Translations under genes and position numbers: made by a program
Assembly: GCF_944324995.1 (NCBI RefSeq)
Contig: NZ_CALUYL010000003.1
Span: 1 to 64,000 of the forward strand
DNA from: an uncultured Mailhella sp.
GTDB taxonomy: Bacteria > Desulfobacterota > Desulfovibrionia > Desulfovibrionales > Desulfovibrionaceae
Direction of reading: 5' to 3'
Length of the DNA stretch: 64,000 nt
Shown here: positions 44,798-53,546 of the stretch, piece by piece
Layout: the number at the start of each line of letters is the position of its first letter
Numbering within the stretch: position 1 is the stretch's first letter
Notes under the pieces: model-generated
Databases searched by the model: none
The model's input: the letters and a program-made list of their open reading frames with translations, nothing else
What the model was told of the DNA's origin: nothing

Positions 44798-45594
44798 GAG
44801 TGCTCCTTTCGTTCCAGAAGCCGGGCAGGAATGCTGACCAGCGAGGTGAGAACGAGATAGACGGCCGCAGCAAGCAGCCAGAGTTCAAAGCTCAGAAAGG
44901 TGTCGGTAATGACCACGCGGGTGCGCATGGTCAGATCCGCCACGGCAATGGCGCTCACCAGGGAAGTATCTTTGATGAGCGAAACAAGTTGTCCGGCCAG
45001 CGCGGGCAGTCCCTGCCTGACGGCCTGCGGAATCACGACCAGCCTTGCCGCCATGCCCACGGGCATGCCGAGGCTCAGGGCGGCTTCCCACTGACCGCGG
45101 GGCACTCCCATGACGCCGGCGCGGAAGATTTCCGCAATGTACGCGCCCTCGAAGAGACCGAGGGAGAGCACCGCCGCCGCAAACGGCCCCATGCCGAGCG
45201 CGGGAGCCGCCACGAAGTACACCATGAAAAGCTGCATGAGCAGCGGCGTGTTGCGCAAAACGCCCAGCGCCATGCCGGAGAACGTGCGCGCCGCAGGCGA
45301 AGCGGAAAGACGCATGGCGGCCAGCGCGGCGCCCCACAGGAGAGCCAGCGCCAGACTGACCAGCGTCAGTTCCAGCGTCACGCCGAGAGCCTGCGTGAGC
45401 ACGCCCGGCGTGAACGATCCGTCTTCCCACACGCCGACGTAGCGCCACACCCGATACCACTGCCAGCGGTACTGTTCCGAGGCGGCGTCAACAAACCACC
45501 AGACCAGGGCCGCCATGACCGCAAGCAGCAGCAAAGGCCGCCACAAGGCCCTGAGGCGCGCTTTTCTGGCAAATACGACGCAGGAATCGGGCAT
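44794..45594 (-). CDS. Polar amino acid ABC transporter permease (first gene)
   Basis: A 266-residue permease with a cytoplasmic basic N-terminus (FARKARLRALW) and about five membrane helices. The signature LRNTPLLMQLFMVYF and the EAA loop GVPRGQWEAALSLGMPV mark it as a HisQ/GlnP-type channel subunit. It is first of three ABC genes on this strand and overlaps the binding-protein gene by four bases. The lipoprotein gene ends upstream with only a 16-base gap, so a four-gene operon is possible. Confidence 0.92.
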   Translation of the reverse strand: MPDSCVVFARKARLRALWRPLLLLAVMAALVWWFVDAASEQYRWQWYRVWRYVGVWEDGSFTPGVLTQALGVTLELTLVSLALALLWGAALAAMRLSASPAARTFSGMALGVLRNTPLLMQLFMVYFVAAPALGMGPFAAAVLSLGLFEGAYIAEIFRAGVMGVPRGQWEAALSLGMPVGMAARLVVIPQAVRQGLPALAGQLVSLIKDTSLVSAIAVADLTMRTRVVITDTFLSFELWLLAAAVYLVLTSLVSIPARLLERKEHS

Positions 45595-45610
45595 GCGGCC
45601 TCCGCTTCCG

Positions 45611-46324
45611 TCAATGGCTCAGCGACGTCTGCCGGAGCGAAGAGCCTTCCTCCAGCTTGCGATGCACGGTACGGCTGTCCGCCGCTTCCGTCATGGTGGA
45701 CTGTCCCTGGAGAAATTCCATGACGTTGGTCTCCACGAGTTCGCCGCCGGAAGCGTCGTTGCGCACGGTCACCCGGCTGTACACGTGGTCGAGCACCATG
45801 AGCACGTACGGCTTGAGCACGGGCGTCGTGAGATTGATGATGACGAGATAGTATTCCCGGAAGCGCTGCGGCGTGTCGGTGTAGCCGGTGCGGCAGTTCA
45901 CCAGCCAGTCGTCCACGCCGTCGTTGTTCCAGTCGGTCACGGCCACAAGTTCCAGACTCACGCGGTTCATGCCCTGCTCGATGACGGCCTTGTTGTCCTG
46001 ATACTTTACCCTGGCGTCGGGCGTGAGCATGGCCCGGAACGTGGGCGCCACGGCCAGATGCGAACCCGGGAAACGGAACGCCGGAGAGAGTCTGTCCACC
46101 AGCGTCTTTCCCGCGTCGGCGGGACGGGAGGAAAACATGGGCGAATACCAGTCGCCCTTGTCATCGACAATGTTCTTCTTCAGCATCACCGGACGCATGG
46201 CCCGGGACATGGCCACAAACTGCCCGCCGTCCAGAGCCTCCACCAGGCGGCTGTTCTGGGGGGCACACCCCGCGGCAAGAGAAAGACAGGCCGCCAGGGC
46301 CAGGCAGGCATAACGCTTGTTCAT
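45611..46324 (-). CDS. Conserved-type lipoprotein of unknown function
   Basis: A 237-residue predicted lipoprotein. The lipobox is LAAGC with the modified cysteine at residue 20, and the next residues (APQ) do not signal inner-membrane retention, so outer-membrane sorting is plausible. The motif DWNNDGVDDWLV in the middle looks like a calcium-binding DxNxDGxxD loop of FG-GAP or EF-hand type. No enzyme motif is seen. It lies 16 bases before the ABC permease on the same strand, but nothing indicates a shared function. I do not recognise the family. Confidence 0.75.
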   Translation of the reverse strand: MNKRYACLALAACLSLAAGCAPQNSRLVEALDGGQFVAMSRAMRPVMLKKNIVDDKGDWYSPMFSSRPADAGKTLVDRLSPAFRFPGSHLAVAPTFRAMLTPDARVKYQDNKAVIEQGMNRVSLELVAVTDWNNDGVDDWLVNCRTGYTDTPQRFREYYLVIINLTTPVLKPYVLMVLDHVYSRVTVRNDASGGELVETNVMEFLQGQSTMTEAADSRTVHRKLEEGSSLRQTSLSH

Positions 46325-46393
46325 GAGCTACAACCTTCTTTGATGAACGAATCGGGGCGCAGGGCCGCGTCCGTTATTTGCGGTTAATGTCGG

Positions 46394-47068
46394 TTATTTT
46401 TTCCGCACGGGCGGTTCGGGCGGCGTTTTCACGCCCTTGCGCGGGCACAGATCGTAAAGTTCGCACTCGGAGCAGGCAGGACGGCGCGCGTCGCACACGT
46501 CGCGGCCGAACCAGACCAGCCGGTGATTCACGTCCCCCCACTCTTCGCGGGGAAAAATCTTGATGAGATCCTGCTCTATCTTCACAGGCTCGGTGTTCTT
46601 CGTGAGCCCGAGCCTGAAGGACAGGCGCTTCACGTGCGTGTCCACGGCAAGCCCCTCGTTGATGCCGAACCCGCCCCAGAGCACCACGTTGGCGGTTTTC
46701 CTCGCCACGCCGGGCAGGGTGACGAGCTCTTCCAGGGTGTGCGGCACTTCGCCGCCGTAAGCCTCGACGACGCGCTTTGCCGCGCCGATGAGATTTTTCG
46801 CCTTGCTGTGATAAAAGCCCGCCGCATGTATCACGTCTTCGAGCTCTTCCTGCGGGGCGCGCGCCAGCGCCGCGGGATCGGGCCAGCGGCGGAACAGTTC
46901 CGGCGTGATGGTGTTCACGCGGGCGTCGGTACACTGGGCGGCCAGCACCGTGGCCACGAGCAGCTCCCAGGGATTTTTGTGATCGAGCATGGTTTCCGGC
47001 TCGGGATAGCGCTTTTTGAGGCGCGCCAGCACGGCCATGGCGCGATTTGTCTTTTCCGTTGCTTTCAT
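46394..47068 (-). CDS. nth: Endonuclease III
   Basis: A 224-residue base-excision DNA glycosylase/AP lyase for oxidised pyrimidines. The helix-hairpin-helix is LPGVARKTANVVLWGG with the catalytic Lys, followed by the catalytic Asp in GLAVDTHVKRL. The C-terminal [4Fe-4S] cluster is intact: C-x6-C-x2-C-x5-C in CDARRPACSECELYDLC. Length is normal for the family. The ATG at 47068 is set by GGAGGATTTCG; longer in-frame versions would be unsupported. It lies about 70 bases upstream of the lipoprotein gene on the same strand. Confidence 0.96.
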   Translation of the reverse strand: MKATEKTNRAMAVLARLKKRYPEPETMLDHKNPWELLVATVLAAQCTDARVNTITPELFRRWPDPAALARAPQEELEDVIHAAGFYHSKAKNLIGAAKRVVEAYGGEVPHTLEELVTLPGVARKTANVVLWGGFGINEGLAVDTHVKRLSFRLGLTKNTEPVKIEQDLIKIFPREEWGDVNHRLVWFGRDVCDARRPACSECELYDLCPRKGVKTPPEPPVRKK

Positions 47069-47354
47069 CGAAATCCTCCGCGCCTGAACTGTTCCCTGCT
47101 CCGCCTCCGGGGCGGACGACGGCATGCGGCGCGGCATGCGCGTTCTTTTTGCGCCGCGGCGCGGAAAACGTCCGCCACCCTGCGGTGCGGACTCGGGAAT
47201 CAATGCCCTCTTTCTGCCACAATATCGCCCGGCGGGCAAGAAAGCCCCATGCTCCCTGCGCAGAGCATACTTGTCAAATCCCCCGCACTGCCGTTAAAAC
47301 CAAAAGAAAACAACCATGCCCGGCGGCATGTGAATCTACCCAACGGAGTCCTGC

Positions 47355-48299
47355 ATGATCCACGTTTCCGGTTCCCTCGCCTTTGACCGCATCATGACCT
47401 TTCCCGGTCACTTTGAAGACCATATTCTTCCCGAAAAGCTGCACTTTCTGAACGTGTCCTTTCCCATCGACCGCCTTGAGGAAAAAATGGGCGGCACGGC
47501 GGGCAACGTGGCCTATTCCCTGGCGCTGCTGAACGAGCGTTCCGTAATCTACGGCGCCGTGGGCAAGGACTTTGCCGACTACGGTCGCCGCCTCGCCGAC
47601 ATGGGCATAGACCTCGCCGGCGTGAAGGTCGACGACGGCGACTTCACCGCCTGCTGCTACATCATGACCGACAGAAGCAGCAACCAGATCAACGCCTTTT
47701 CGCCCTCGGCCATGAAGACCGCCGTGTTTCCGGAAAAAACGCCCGTCGTGCATCAGGGCGACTGGGGCCTCGTGGCACCCGGCAACGTGGACGACATGGT
47801 GAACCTGCCCGCGTTCTACAGAGAACACGGCATTCCCTACATTTTTGATCCCGGCCAGCAGATCACGGTGCTCGGCGGCGATCAGCTCGCCTCCGGCCTC
47901 ACCGGCGCGCATGTGCTCATCGGCAACGACTATGAAATCGACCGCATCGAAAAGATGACGGGCCTCAGCCGCGACGCCCTTCTCGACCGCGTGGAATTTC
48001 TCATCGTGACCTTCGGCGGCAAGGGCTCCGTGATCCTGCACAAGGACGCCCGCCCCTACGACATTCCCGCCGTGCCCGTCGAGCACGTGTCCGATCCCAC
48101 GGGCGCGGGCGACGCCTACCGCGCCGGTCTGCTCAAGGGCCTGCACAGCGGCATGGGCATGGCCTTCTCGGCCAGACTCGGCACGGTGACGGCCAGCTTC
48201 TGCGTGGAACAGTACGGCACCCAGCTGCACTCCTTCACGCCGGAAGAATTTCAGGCCCGTTACGAATCCTGCTTCGGCCCCATGCCCGTGCTGAAGTAG
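47355..48299 (+). CDS. PfkB-family kinase, adenosine-kinase-like
   Basis: A 314-residue ribokinase-fold sugar/nucleoside kinase. The N-terminal GSLAFDRI, the GGTAGNVAYSLALL glycine motif and the C-terminal DPTGAGDAYRAGLLKGL with catalytic Asp are all present. The general sequence character (FSPSAM, NDYEIDRIEKMTG) is like bacterial adenosine or cytidine kinases. It faces an MFS/adenine-deaminase pair across a terminator, which supports purine salvage. GGAG precedes the ATG at 47355. Other PfkB substrates such as ribose or 2-keto-gluconate cannot be excluded. Confidence 0.85.
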   Translation: MIHVSGSLAFDRIMTFPGHFEDHILPEKLHFLNVSFPIDRLEEKMGGTAGNVAYSLALLNERSVIYGAVGKDFADYGRRLADMGIDLAGVKVDDGDFTACCYIMTDRSSNQINAFSPSAMKTAVFPEKTPVVHQGDWGLVAPGNVDDMVNLPAFYREHGIPYIFDPGQQITVLGGDQLASGLTGAHVLIGNDYEIDRIEKMTGLSRDALLDRVEFLIVTFGGKGSVILHKDARPYDIPAVPVEHVSDPTGAGDAYRAGLLKGLHSGMGMAFSARLGTVTASFCVEQYGTQLHSFTPEEFQARYESCFGPMPVLK

Positions 48300-48427
48300 T
48301 CCCCGGCAGCCGCAGGGCCTTTCTGCAAGAAGCAGACGGGCTCGCGCGGCGGCAGCGCCGCTCGCCGTCTCACGAAGGCTCCGCCTTCTGGAAGGCTTCA
48401 TCAGGCGCGCGCATCACGCAATCACAC

Positions 48428-48467
48428 AAAAAGCCCGGCGATCCCTGCGGATCCCCGGGCTTTTTTT
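48428..48467. terminator. Bidirectional terminator between kinase and adeC
   Basis: AAAAAGCCCGG (48428-48438) pairs perfectly with CCGGGCTTTTT (48455-48465), with further T. It lies between the convergent PfkB and adenine deaminase genes and can serve both. Confidence 0.88.
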
Positions 48468-48507
48468 CCTCCGCGAAGCCTTCGCCCGCGAAAAACAACG
48501 ACCTCGC

Positions 48508-50235
48508 CTAGCGCGCGGCGTCCACGTCCACAAACGCGAATCTCTCCACGTCGAACAGGCCGCGGGCCGTGAGCTTGATGCTCGGAATGACCGGCAGCGC
48601 CAGGAAGCTGAGCGTCATGAATGCGTCCGCGCCTTCCCAGATGTGATAATGGGACGACGCCAGTTCGAGCAGCTCGTTCAGCTTCGCGGACACTTCCGCG
48701 GCCGGGCGCTCGCTCATGAGGCCGCCCACGGGCAGCGGCAGTGCCGCCAGCACGCGCCCTTCCGAAACCATGACTATGCCGCCCTGCAGGCGTTCCACTT
48801 CCCGCACGGCGGCCAGCATGTCGGATTCGCTGTCGCCGGCCACCACGATGTTGTGCGAATCATGGGCAATGGTGGTGGCGATTGCGCCGTTTCTGAGGCC
48901 GTAGCGGCCGTCGAGAAGGCCCACGCCCATCTTGCCCGTGGCGTGATGACGCTCCAGCACGGCTATCTTGAGAAGTCCCGGATTGCGGGCAAGCTCCACC
49001 TCGCCGTCCGGGCCCGTTTCCACCGAACGCAGCAGGCACTCCGTAATGAGGGAGTGCGGACGCAGACCGATGACCCGCGCCCGGCCCGACGGCACGCACA
49101 CGGAAAACGGACGCTCGGGCAGCGGAGCCACGGACACGCTGGCGCACAGATCGCCGGGGTCGCGCATGGGCAGCGAACGCAGCATGCTGCCGTTTTGCGC
49201 CACAAGCTCGCCGCCCGCCCAGCAGGAAATCACGCGAAAATCCTTCAAATCCTCCACCAGCACGAGATCCGCGCGACGCCCCGGGGCAATGCCGCCGCGG
49301 TCGCGCAGGCCGTAGCATTCAGCCGCGTTCAGCGTGGCCATGCGCACCGCGCTCACGGGATCCAGTCCGAAGCGCACCGCCATGCGCACGTTGTTGACGA
49401 TGTGCCCGCGCTCGATGATGTCGGAAGGCTGTCTGTCGTCGGTGCAGAACAGGCAACGGCGCTGATTGGCAGGCGTGAGCCCCGGCAGAAGATGCAGAAG
49501 ATCGCGCGAGGCCGAGCCCTCGCGCAGCAGCACGTACATGCCGCGCGCAATGCGTTCCTCCATTTCCTCCACGGTGGTGCATTCGTGATCGGTGCTCACG
49601 CCGAGCGCCGCGCACACGTCGAGCGTTTCCTTCGACACCATGGGCGAATGCCCGTCTATCACCTTGCCCGCGGCCAGCGTGCGCTCAAGCTTGTCCAAAA
49701 CATCGTCGTCGCCGGCCACAAGGCCGGGCACGTTCATCATTTCGGCAAGGCCGCCCACCTTGTCGTCGGCAAGCAGAGGCGCAATGTCGCCCGCGCGAAG
49801 CATGGCTCCGGCGTCCTCCACGGGCAGCGCGGGCACGCACGAAGGCAGCATGACGCGCACGTCGAGCGGCAGCTCGCGCGAAGCCTCCAGCATGTAGCGT
49901 ATGCCCTCCATGCCCTTGACGTTGGCTATCTCATGCGGATCGGCCATCACGGTGGTGGTGCCGAACGGCAGCACGAGCGCGGCAAAGCGCGCGGGGCACA
50001 GCATGGACGATTCAATGTGTACGTGACCGTCGATGAATCCGGGCAGAAGGAAGGCTCCCCTGCCGTCCACCACTTCGCGGGCCTCCAGCGCGCCGAAGCC
50101 GAGTATGCGCCCCTGCCCCACGCTCACGGAGCCTTCCCGGATTTCTCCGCTGAACACGTCCACGATGCGCACGTTGTCGATGCGGAAGTCGGCGGGCGTG
50201 CGTCCCGTCGCCATGGACCAGAATTCCTTGTTCAT
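48508..50235 (-). CDS. ade: Adenine deaminase
   Basis: A 575-residue amidohydrolase that converts adenine to hypoxanthine and ammonia. The metal site is in LPGFIDGHVHIESSM, followed by PFGTTTVMADPHEIANVKG, which is a hallmark of the AdeC group; DGHSPMV and TDHECTT carry further ligands, and ATTIAHDSHNIVVAGDS is the C-terminal block. Length is normal. The ATG at 50235 is set by AGAGGATAGCT. It starts two bases after the MFS gene stop, so the two are translated together and the transporter is likely to carry a purine or nucleoside. Confidence 0.95.
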   Translation of the reverse strand: MNKEFWSMATGRTPADFRIDNVRIVDVFSGEIREGSVSVGQGRILGFGALEAREVVDGRGAFLLPGFIDGHVHIESSMLCPARFAALVLPFGTTTVMADPHEIANVKGMEGIRYMLEASRELPLDVRVMLPSCVPALPVEDAGAMLRAGDIAPLLADDKVGGLAEMMNVPGLVAGDDDVLDKLERTLAAGKVIDGHSPMVSKETLDVCAALGVSTDHECTTVEEMEERIARGMYVLLREGSASRDLLHLLPGLTPANQRRCLFCTDDRQPSDIIERGHIVNNVRMAVRFGLDPVSAVRMATLNAAECYGLRDRGGIAPGRRADLVLVEDLKDFRVISCWAGGELVAQNGSMLRSLPMRDPGDLCASVSVAPLPERPFSVCVPSGRARVIGLRPHSLITECLLRSVETGPDGEVELARNPGLLKIAVLERHHATGKMGVGLLDGRYGLRNGAIATTIAHDSHNIVVAGDSESDMLAAVREVERLQGGIVMVSEGRVLAALPLPVGGLMSERPAAEVSAKLNELLELASSHYHIWEGADAFMTLSFLALPVIPSIKLTARGLFDVERFAFVDVDAAR

Positions 50236-50237
50236 AG

Positions 50238-51416
50238 CTATCCTCTGCTCTGTGTGTTTTTCATGCGGATTTCCCTGTCCACAAGCTGCGCGAGCAGCAG
50301 GGACATCACCGTAAGTCCGGCGCCGAAGAGAAACACCGACTGGTATCCCCAGCTCGTCCACATCCATCCGCCCAGGGCGGGAATGGTCACGGCGGGAATA
50401 TGGTTGATGGTCTGGGCTATGGCCATGTTGGGCGCGGCGTCTTCGGGGAAGGCGATCTTCTGGAAGAAGGTGCGCACCGCAATGGAAAAGTTGAAGGTGA
50501 GGCTGTCGAACACGTACAGCAGCACGATGAGGTATTCGTTCTTCGTGCAGGCGTAGCCGAGGAAAATGACGAAGGCCGAAATGTACTCAATGGTCATGAG
50601 CCGCCGCTCGCCGAGACGGTTGATGATCTTGCCCACCATGGGATTGAACATCCAGTTCACGGCATAGTTGAACATGAACATGAGCGACACGCTGCGCACG
50701 GAAAAGCCGAACTGCTCCACCATGAGAAACACGGCGAACACGGAAAACACGATGCGGCGGCCGCCCATGAGCAGGTTGAGCACGTAGAACAGCCAGTAGC
50801 GCTTCTGAGGCAGCATTCTCTTGCGCTGCTTCGGCGGACGGCTGCCCGTGAGCGGATGCACGAGGCCGAAGAATCCGAGCGCGAGGCCCACGGCTCCGGG
50901 CACGAAGAACAGCCAGACAAAGCTCAGCTTTTCGGAAAAGAGAAACACGAACACGGAAATCATGAGACTGCCGCCCGCCACCAGGCCGCGCAGCCGTCCC
51001 ATGACGATGGGCGTCTGCTTAAGATCGAAGTGCTGAATGGCCAGGGAATTGTTCAGGGCTTCAAAGTAGTGGAAGCCGAAGGACATGAGCATGCTGGTGA
51101 AGATGATGGGCACGAAGGACGGGAAAAATCCGGTGAGCATGGTGCCGAGGCCCGCGGCCATGACGGAAAGGGCCGCCAGACGGTGTTCCTTGATGAAGAA
51201 CAGAAAAAAGATGAGCGTGACGCCCAGAAGGCCGGGCAGTTCCCGCAAACCCTGCACAAGACCGCTCTGCGCGGGCGTGAGCCCGGCATAGTTGACCACG
51301 AAGTTGTTGTACAGCATGGTCCAGCCCTGCATGGCCACGGTGGAGCCGAAATTGAGCATGGCCATGAAAAGAAGCACGTGTTTTTTGGATGCGGGAAGTC
51401 CAGTAAAAAGCGCCAT
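50238..51416 (-). CDS. MFS transporter, likely purine-related
   Basis: A 392-residue major facilitator with about ten to twelve hydrophobic helices. The mid-loop after helix six is basic (PPKQRKRMLPQKRYWL) and GRLRGLVAGGSLMI plus NPMVGKIINRLGERR are MFS-like. Substrate is not readable, but the stop lies two bases from adeC, so purine import or export is a fair guess. The ATG at 51416 is preferred over a GTG nine bases upstream because the ribosome site is better spaced. Confidence 0.82.
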   Translation of the reverse strand: MALFTGLPASKKHVLLFMAMLNFGSTVAMQGWTMLYNNFVVNYAGLTPAQSGLVQGLRELPGLLGVTLIFFLFFIKEHRLAALSVMAAGLGTMLTGFFPSFVPIIFTSMLMSFGFHYFEALNNSLAIQHFDLKQTPIVMGRLRGLVAGGSLMISVFVFLFSEKLSFVWLFFVPGAVGLALGFFGLVHPLTGSRPPKQRKRMLPQKRYWLFYVLNLLMGGRRIVFSVFAVFLMVEQFGFSVRSVSLMFMFNYAVNWMFNPMVGKIINRLGERRLMTIEYISAFVIFLGYACTKNEYLIVLLYVFDSLTFNFSIAVRTFFQKIAFPEDAAPNMAIAQTINHIPAVTIPALGGWMWTSWGYQSVFLFGAGLTVMSLLLAQLVDREIRMKNTQSRG

Positions 51417-51713
51417 ATGTCGCACCTGCCCTTGATTGAGGCGTTGTTCGGCCGCGCCTTTCCGTCTCGCGACGGAAGTTCGCCGGAATCCGCAACGCGA
51501 AAACGTTCAGCGAACCCCGTTCCGAGGAAAATAAAGTTCAGGTGTATGCCTTATCGGCCGACGCGTCAAAGGGCGACAACGCAAGGGGCTTCAGCACGCG
51601 GAAACACGGCAGGAAAAGAGAGAATACGGCAAGAATGCGGCAGTATCGAGTCTATGTTTTTCGCCTCCGCGCGCCTATACCGTAGGAACACTCAATATCA
51701 CAAGGAGTTTTCC
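51417..51713. other. Divergent intergenic region, MFS / SDR
   Basis: About 300 bases that must hold two divergent promoters. I see no clear hexamer pair, and no gene. Part of the region is AT-richer near 51640-51700. Confidence 0.35.
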
Positions 51714-52544
51714 ATGAACAACGTCATGATACTCTTCGGAGCCGGTCAGATAGGTCTAGCCATAGCCAGACGCACAGGCAGCGGCAAAAGCATCGTCATT
51801 GCCGACAAAAAACGGGAGTACGCCGAAGAGGCCGCCTGCGTCATGCGGAACGCAGGCTTCAACGCCACGGCGGAAGAGGCGGATCTCTCCTCCCGCGACT
51901 CCGTGCTCGCACTGCTCGACAAGGCGCAGCGACTCGGCCCGGTGACCATGCTTGTGAACGCGGCCGGCGTGTCGCCGAGTCAGGCTTCCGTGGAAACCAT
52001 CCTCGCCGTGGATCTGTACGGCACGGCCATGCTGCTTGAAGAGACGGGCAAAATCATTGCTCCTGGCGGCGCAGGGGTCACCATATCCAGCCAGTCCGGG
52101 CATCGGCTGCCCGCGCTCGGCGCAGACGTCGATGAAGCGCTGGCCCTCACGCCTGCGGACAAACTGCTCGAACTTGACGTGCTGCGTCCCGAAAACATCC
52201 GCGACACCCTGCACGCCTATCAGCTCGCCAAGCGCTGCAATGTGAAGCGGGTCATGGCGGAAGCCGTCGCCTGGGGCAGACGCGGAGCGCGCATCAACTC
52301 CATCTCTCCCGGCATCATAGTCACGCCGCTTGCCATAGACGAATTCAACGGGCCGCGCGGAGCCTTCTACAAGGACATGTTTGCCCGTTGTCCGGCCGGA
52401 CGCCCCGGCACGCCGGATGAAATAGCCAATCTGGCGGAACTGCTTTTGAGCGACCGGGGCTCCTTCATCACGGGCGCGGATTTTCTGGCGGACGGCGGAG
52501 CCACGGCCTCGTGGTATTACGGACCTCTGCGGCCGAACGCATGA
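51714..52544 (+). CDS. Short-chain dehydrogenase/reductase
   Basis: A 276-residue Rossmann-fold oxidoreductase. The cofactor loop is GAGQIGLAIARR, slightly unusual in having GxGxxG in place of the classical TGxxxGxG. NAAGV is in place of the NNAG motif, the catalytic Ser is near TISSQSG, and the active site YQLAK matches YxxxK. The C-terminal SERGSFITGADFLADGGA-like end is typical. Substrate is unknown. AAGGAG precedes the ATG at 51714. It is followed by the ferritin gene about 150 bases later and is not closely coupled to it. Confidence 0.85.
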   Translation: MNNVMILFGAGQIGLAIARRTGSGKSIVIADKKREYAEEAACVMRNAGFNATAEEADLSSRDSVLALLDKAQRLGPVTMLVNAAGVSPSQASVETILAVDLYGTAMLLEETGKIIAPGGAGVTISSQSGHRLPALGADVDEALALTPADKLLELDVLRPENIRDTLHAYQLAKRCNVKRVMAEAVAWGRRGARINSISPGIIVTPLAIDEFNGPRGAFYKDMFARCPAGRPGTPDEIANLAELLLSDRGSFITGADFLADGGATASWYYGPLRPNA

Positions 52545-52614
52545 TCCGCCCTCGGCGCGCTTCACGCAACCTGCACGCTACGACGCCGCGACATGAGTTT
52601 TTTTGCTCTCAGTC

Positions 52615-52650
52615 ATGACAACTCCCTGAAAAGACACTACGCTTTGTCAT
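52615..52650. promoter_or_regulatory. Inverted repeat upstream of ferritin gene
   Basis: ATGACAA (52615-52621) is matched by TTGTCAT (52644-52650) with a 22-base spacer, ending 45 bases before the ferritin start. It may be an operator or part of a promoter; it does not match a Fur or PerR box. Confidence 0.35.
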
Positions 52651-52695
52651 AAGACGGTGCAGTTCCGCGCCGCCTTTCAACCAAGGAGAACCGTC

Positions 52696-53181
52696 ATGGA
52701 CGCACAGGTGGAAGCGCTGCTGAAGGATCAGATCAACAAGGAACTCTACTCCGCCTATTTTTATCTGGCCATTGCCGGATTCTATCAGGGCCGGAGTCTG
52801 GACGGCTTCAGTCACTGGTTCGCCCGGCAGTCGCAGGAAGAACAGGGGCACGCCATCAAAATTCTGAACTATCTTCAGGACAACAGGGTGGACGTGGAAT
52901 TTGCCGCCATCGCCGGGCCGGTCACGGACTTTCAGAACAACCGCGAGCCCCTGGAAGCCACGCTCAGGCACGAGCAGTACATCACGTCGCTCATTCACGA
53001 TCTTTACCGCGAAGCGCGCGACGCCGACGATTTCCGCACCTGTCAGTTTCTGGAATGGTTCATTGCCGAACAGGGCGAGGAAGAAAAGCAGACCGGCGAT
53101 CTCATTGCCAAGTTCGATCTTTTCGGCGACGATGCCCGGAGTCTGTATCTGCTGAACGCGGAACTCAAGGGCCGGGCCTAG
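52696..53181 (+). CDS. Non-heme ferritin
   Basis: A 161-residue four-helix ferritin that oxidises and stores iron. Ferroxidase ligands are visible as the E-x-x-Y/E-x-x-H pattern in NKELYSAYFYL and SQEEQGHAIKIL, then EWFIAEQGEEEKQ on the third helix. This is the FtnA type rather than a bacterioferritin, since no heme-binding Met is seen at the usual place. AAGGAGAACCGTC precedes the ATG. Its product would help an anaerobe handle iron from a large Fe-S protein load and survive air. Confidence 0.94.
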   Translation: MDAQVEALLKDQINKELYSAYFYLAIAGFYQGRSLDGFSHWFARQSQEEQGHAIKILNYLQDNRVDVEFAAIAGPVTDFQNNREPLEATLRHEQYITSLIHDLYREARDADDFRTCQFLEWFIAEQGEEEKQTGDLIAKFDLFGDDARSLYLLNAELKGRA

Positions 53182-53396
53182 GATTCGGCGCAGCGCGGGC
53201 AGGACGCTCCGCATTTCCCCTGTCGGCGGGGGCATGATGCGGGCACGCGCGTCCCGCGGGGCATCTTTCGGGCCGACCGCCGACGCGCCACCCGCCGAAG
53301 CAGCCCCGACCGGGCCGCAACGCAGCGTTTGCGGAAGGCGCTGCGCAGTCTCTTTTGTTCCGGCGCATTTTCTCAGACATTCCACAAAAGCACACA
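53182..53396. other. Intergenic region after ferritin
   Basis: A GC-rich spacer of about 215 bases (365 to lpxC with the terminator region). No gene or site is supportable here. Confidence 0.35.
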
Positions 53397-53433
53397 AAAG
53401 GGGAAGCGACTCTCATCGCTCCCCCTTCTTTTT
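53397..53433 (+). terminator. Terminator after ferritin
   Basis: AAGGGGAAGCGA (53398-53409) pairs with TCGCTCCCCCTT (one bulge) around CTCTCA and is followed by CTTTTT. It lies about 215 bases after the ferritin stop, far for a private terminator. Confidence 0.6.
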
Positions 53434-53546
53434 ACGCTTCCGGCAAAGAAAACGCCGGTTCTCCGGCGCGGCGTCCGACGAATCTTCCGGCAGACCGCGC
53501 CTGTTCAGGCCGCCGGAAAACGCGCGACTCGTCTTCCGGCATCAGG

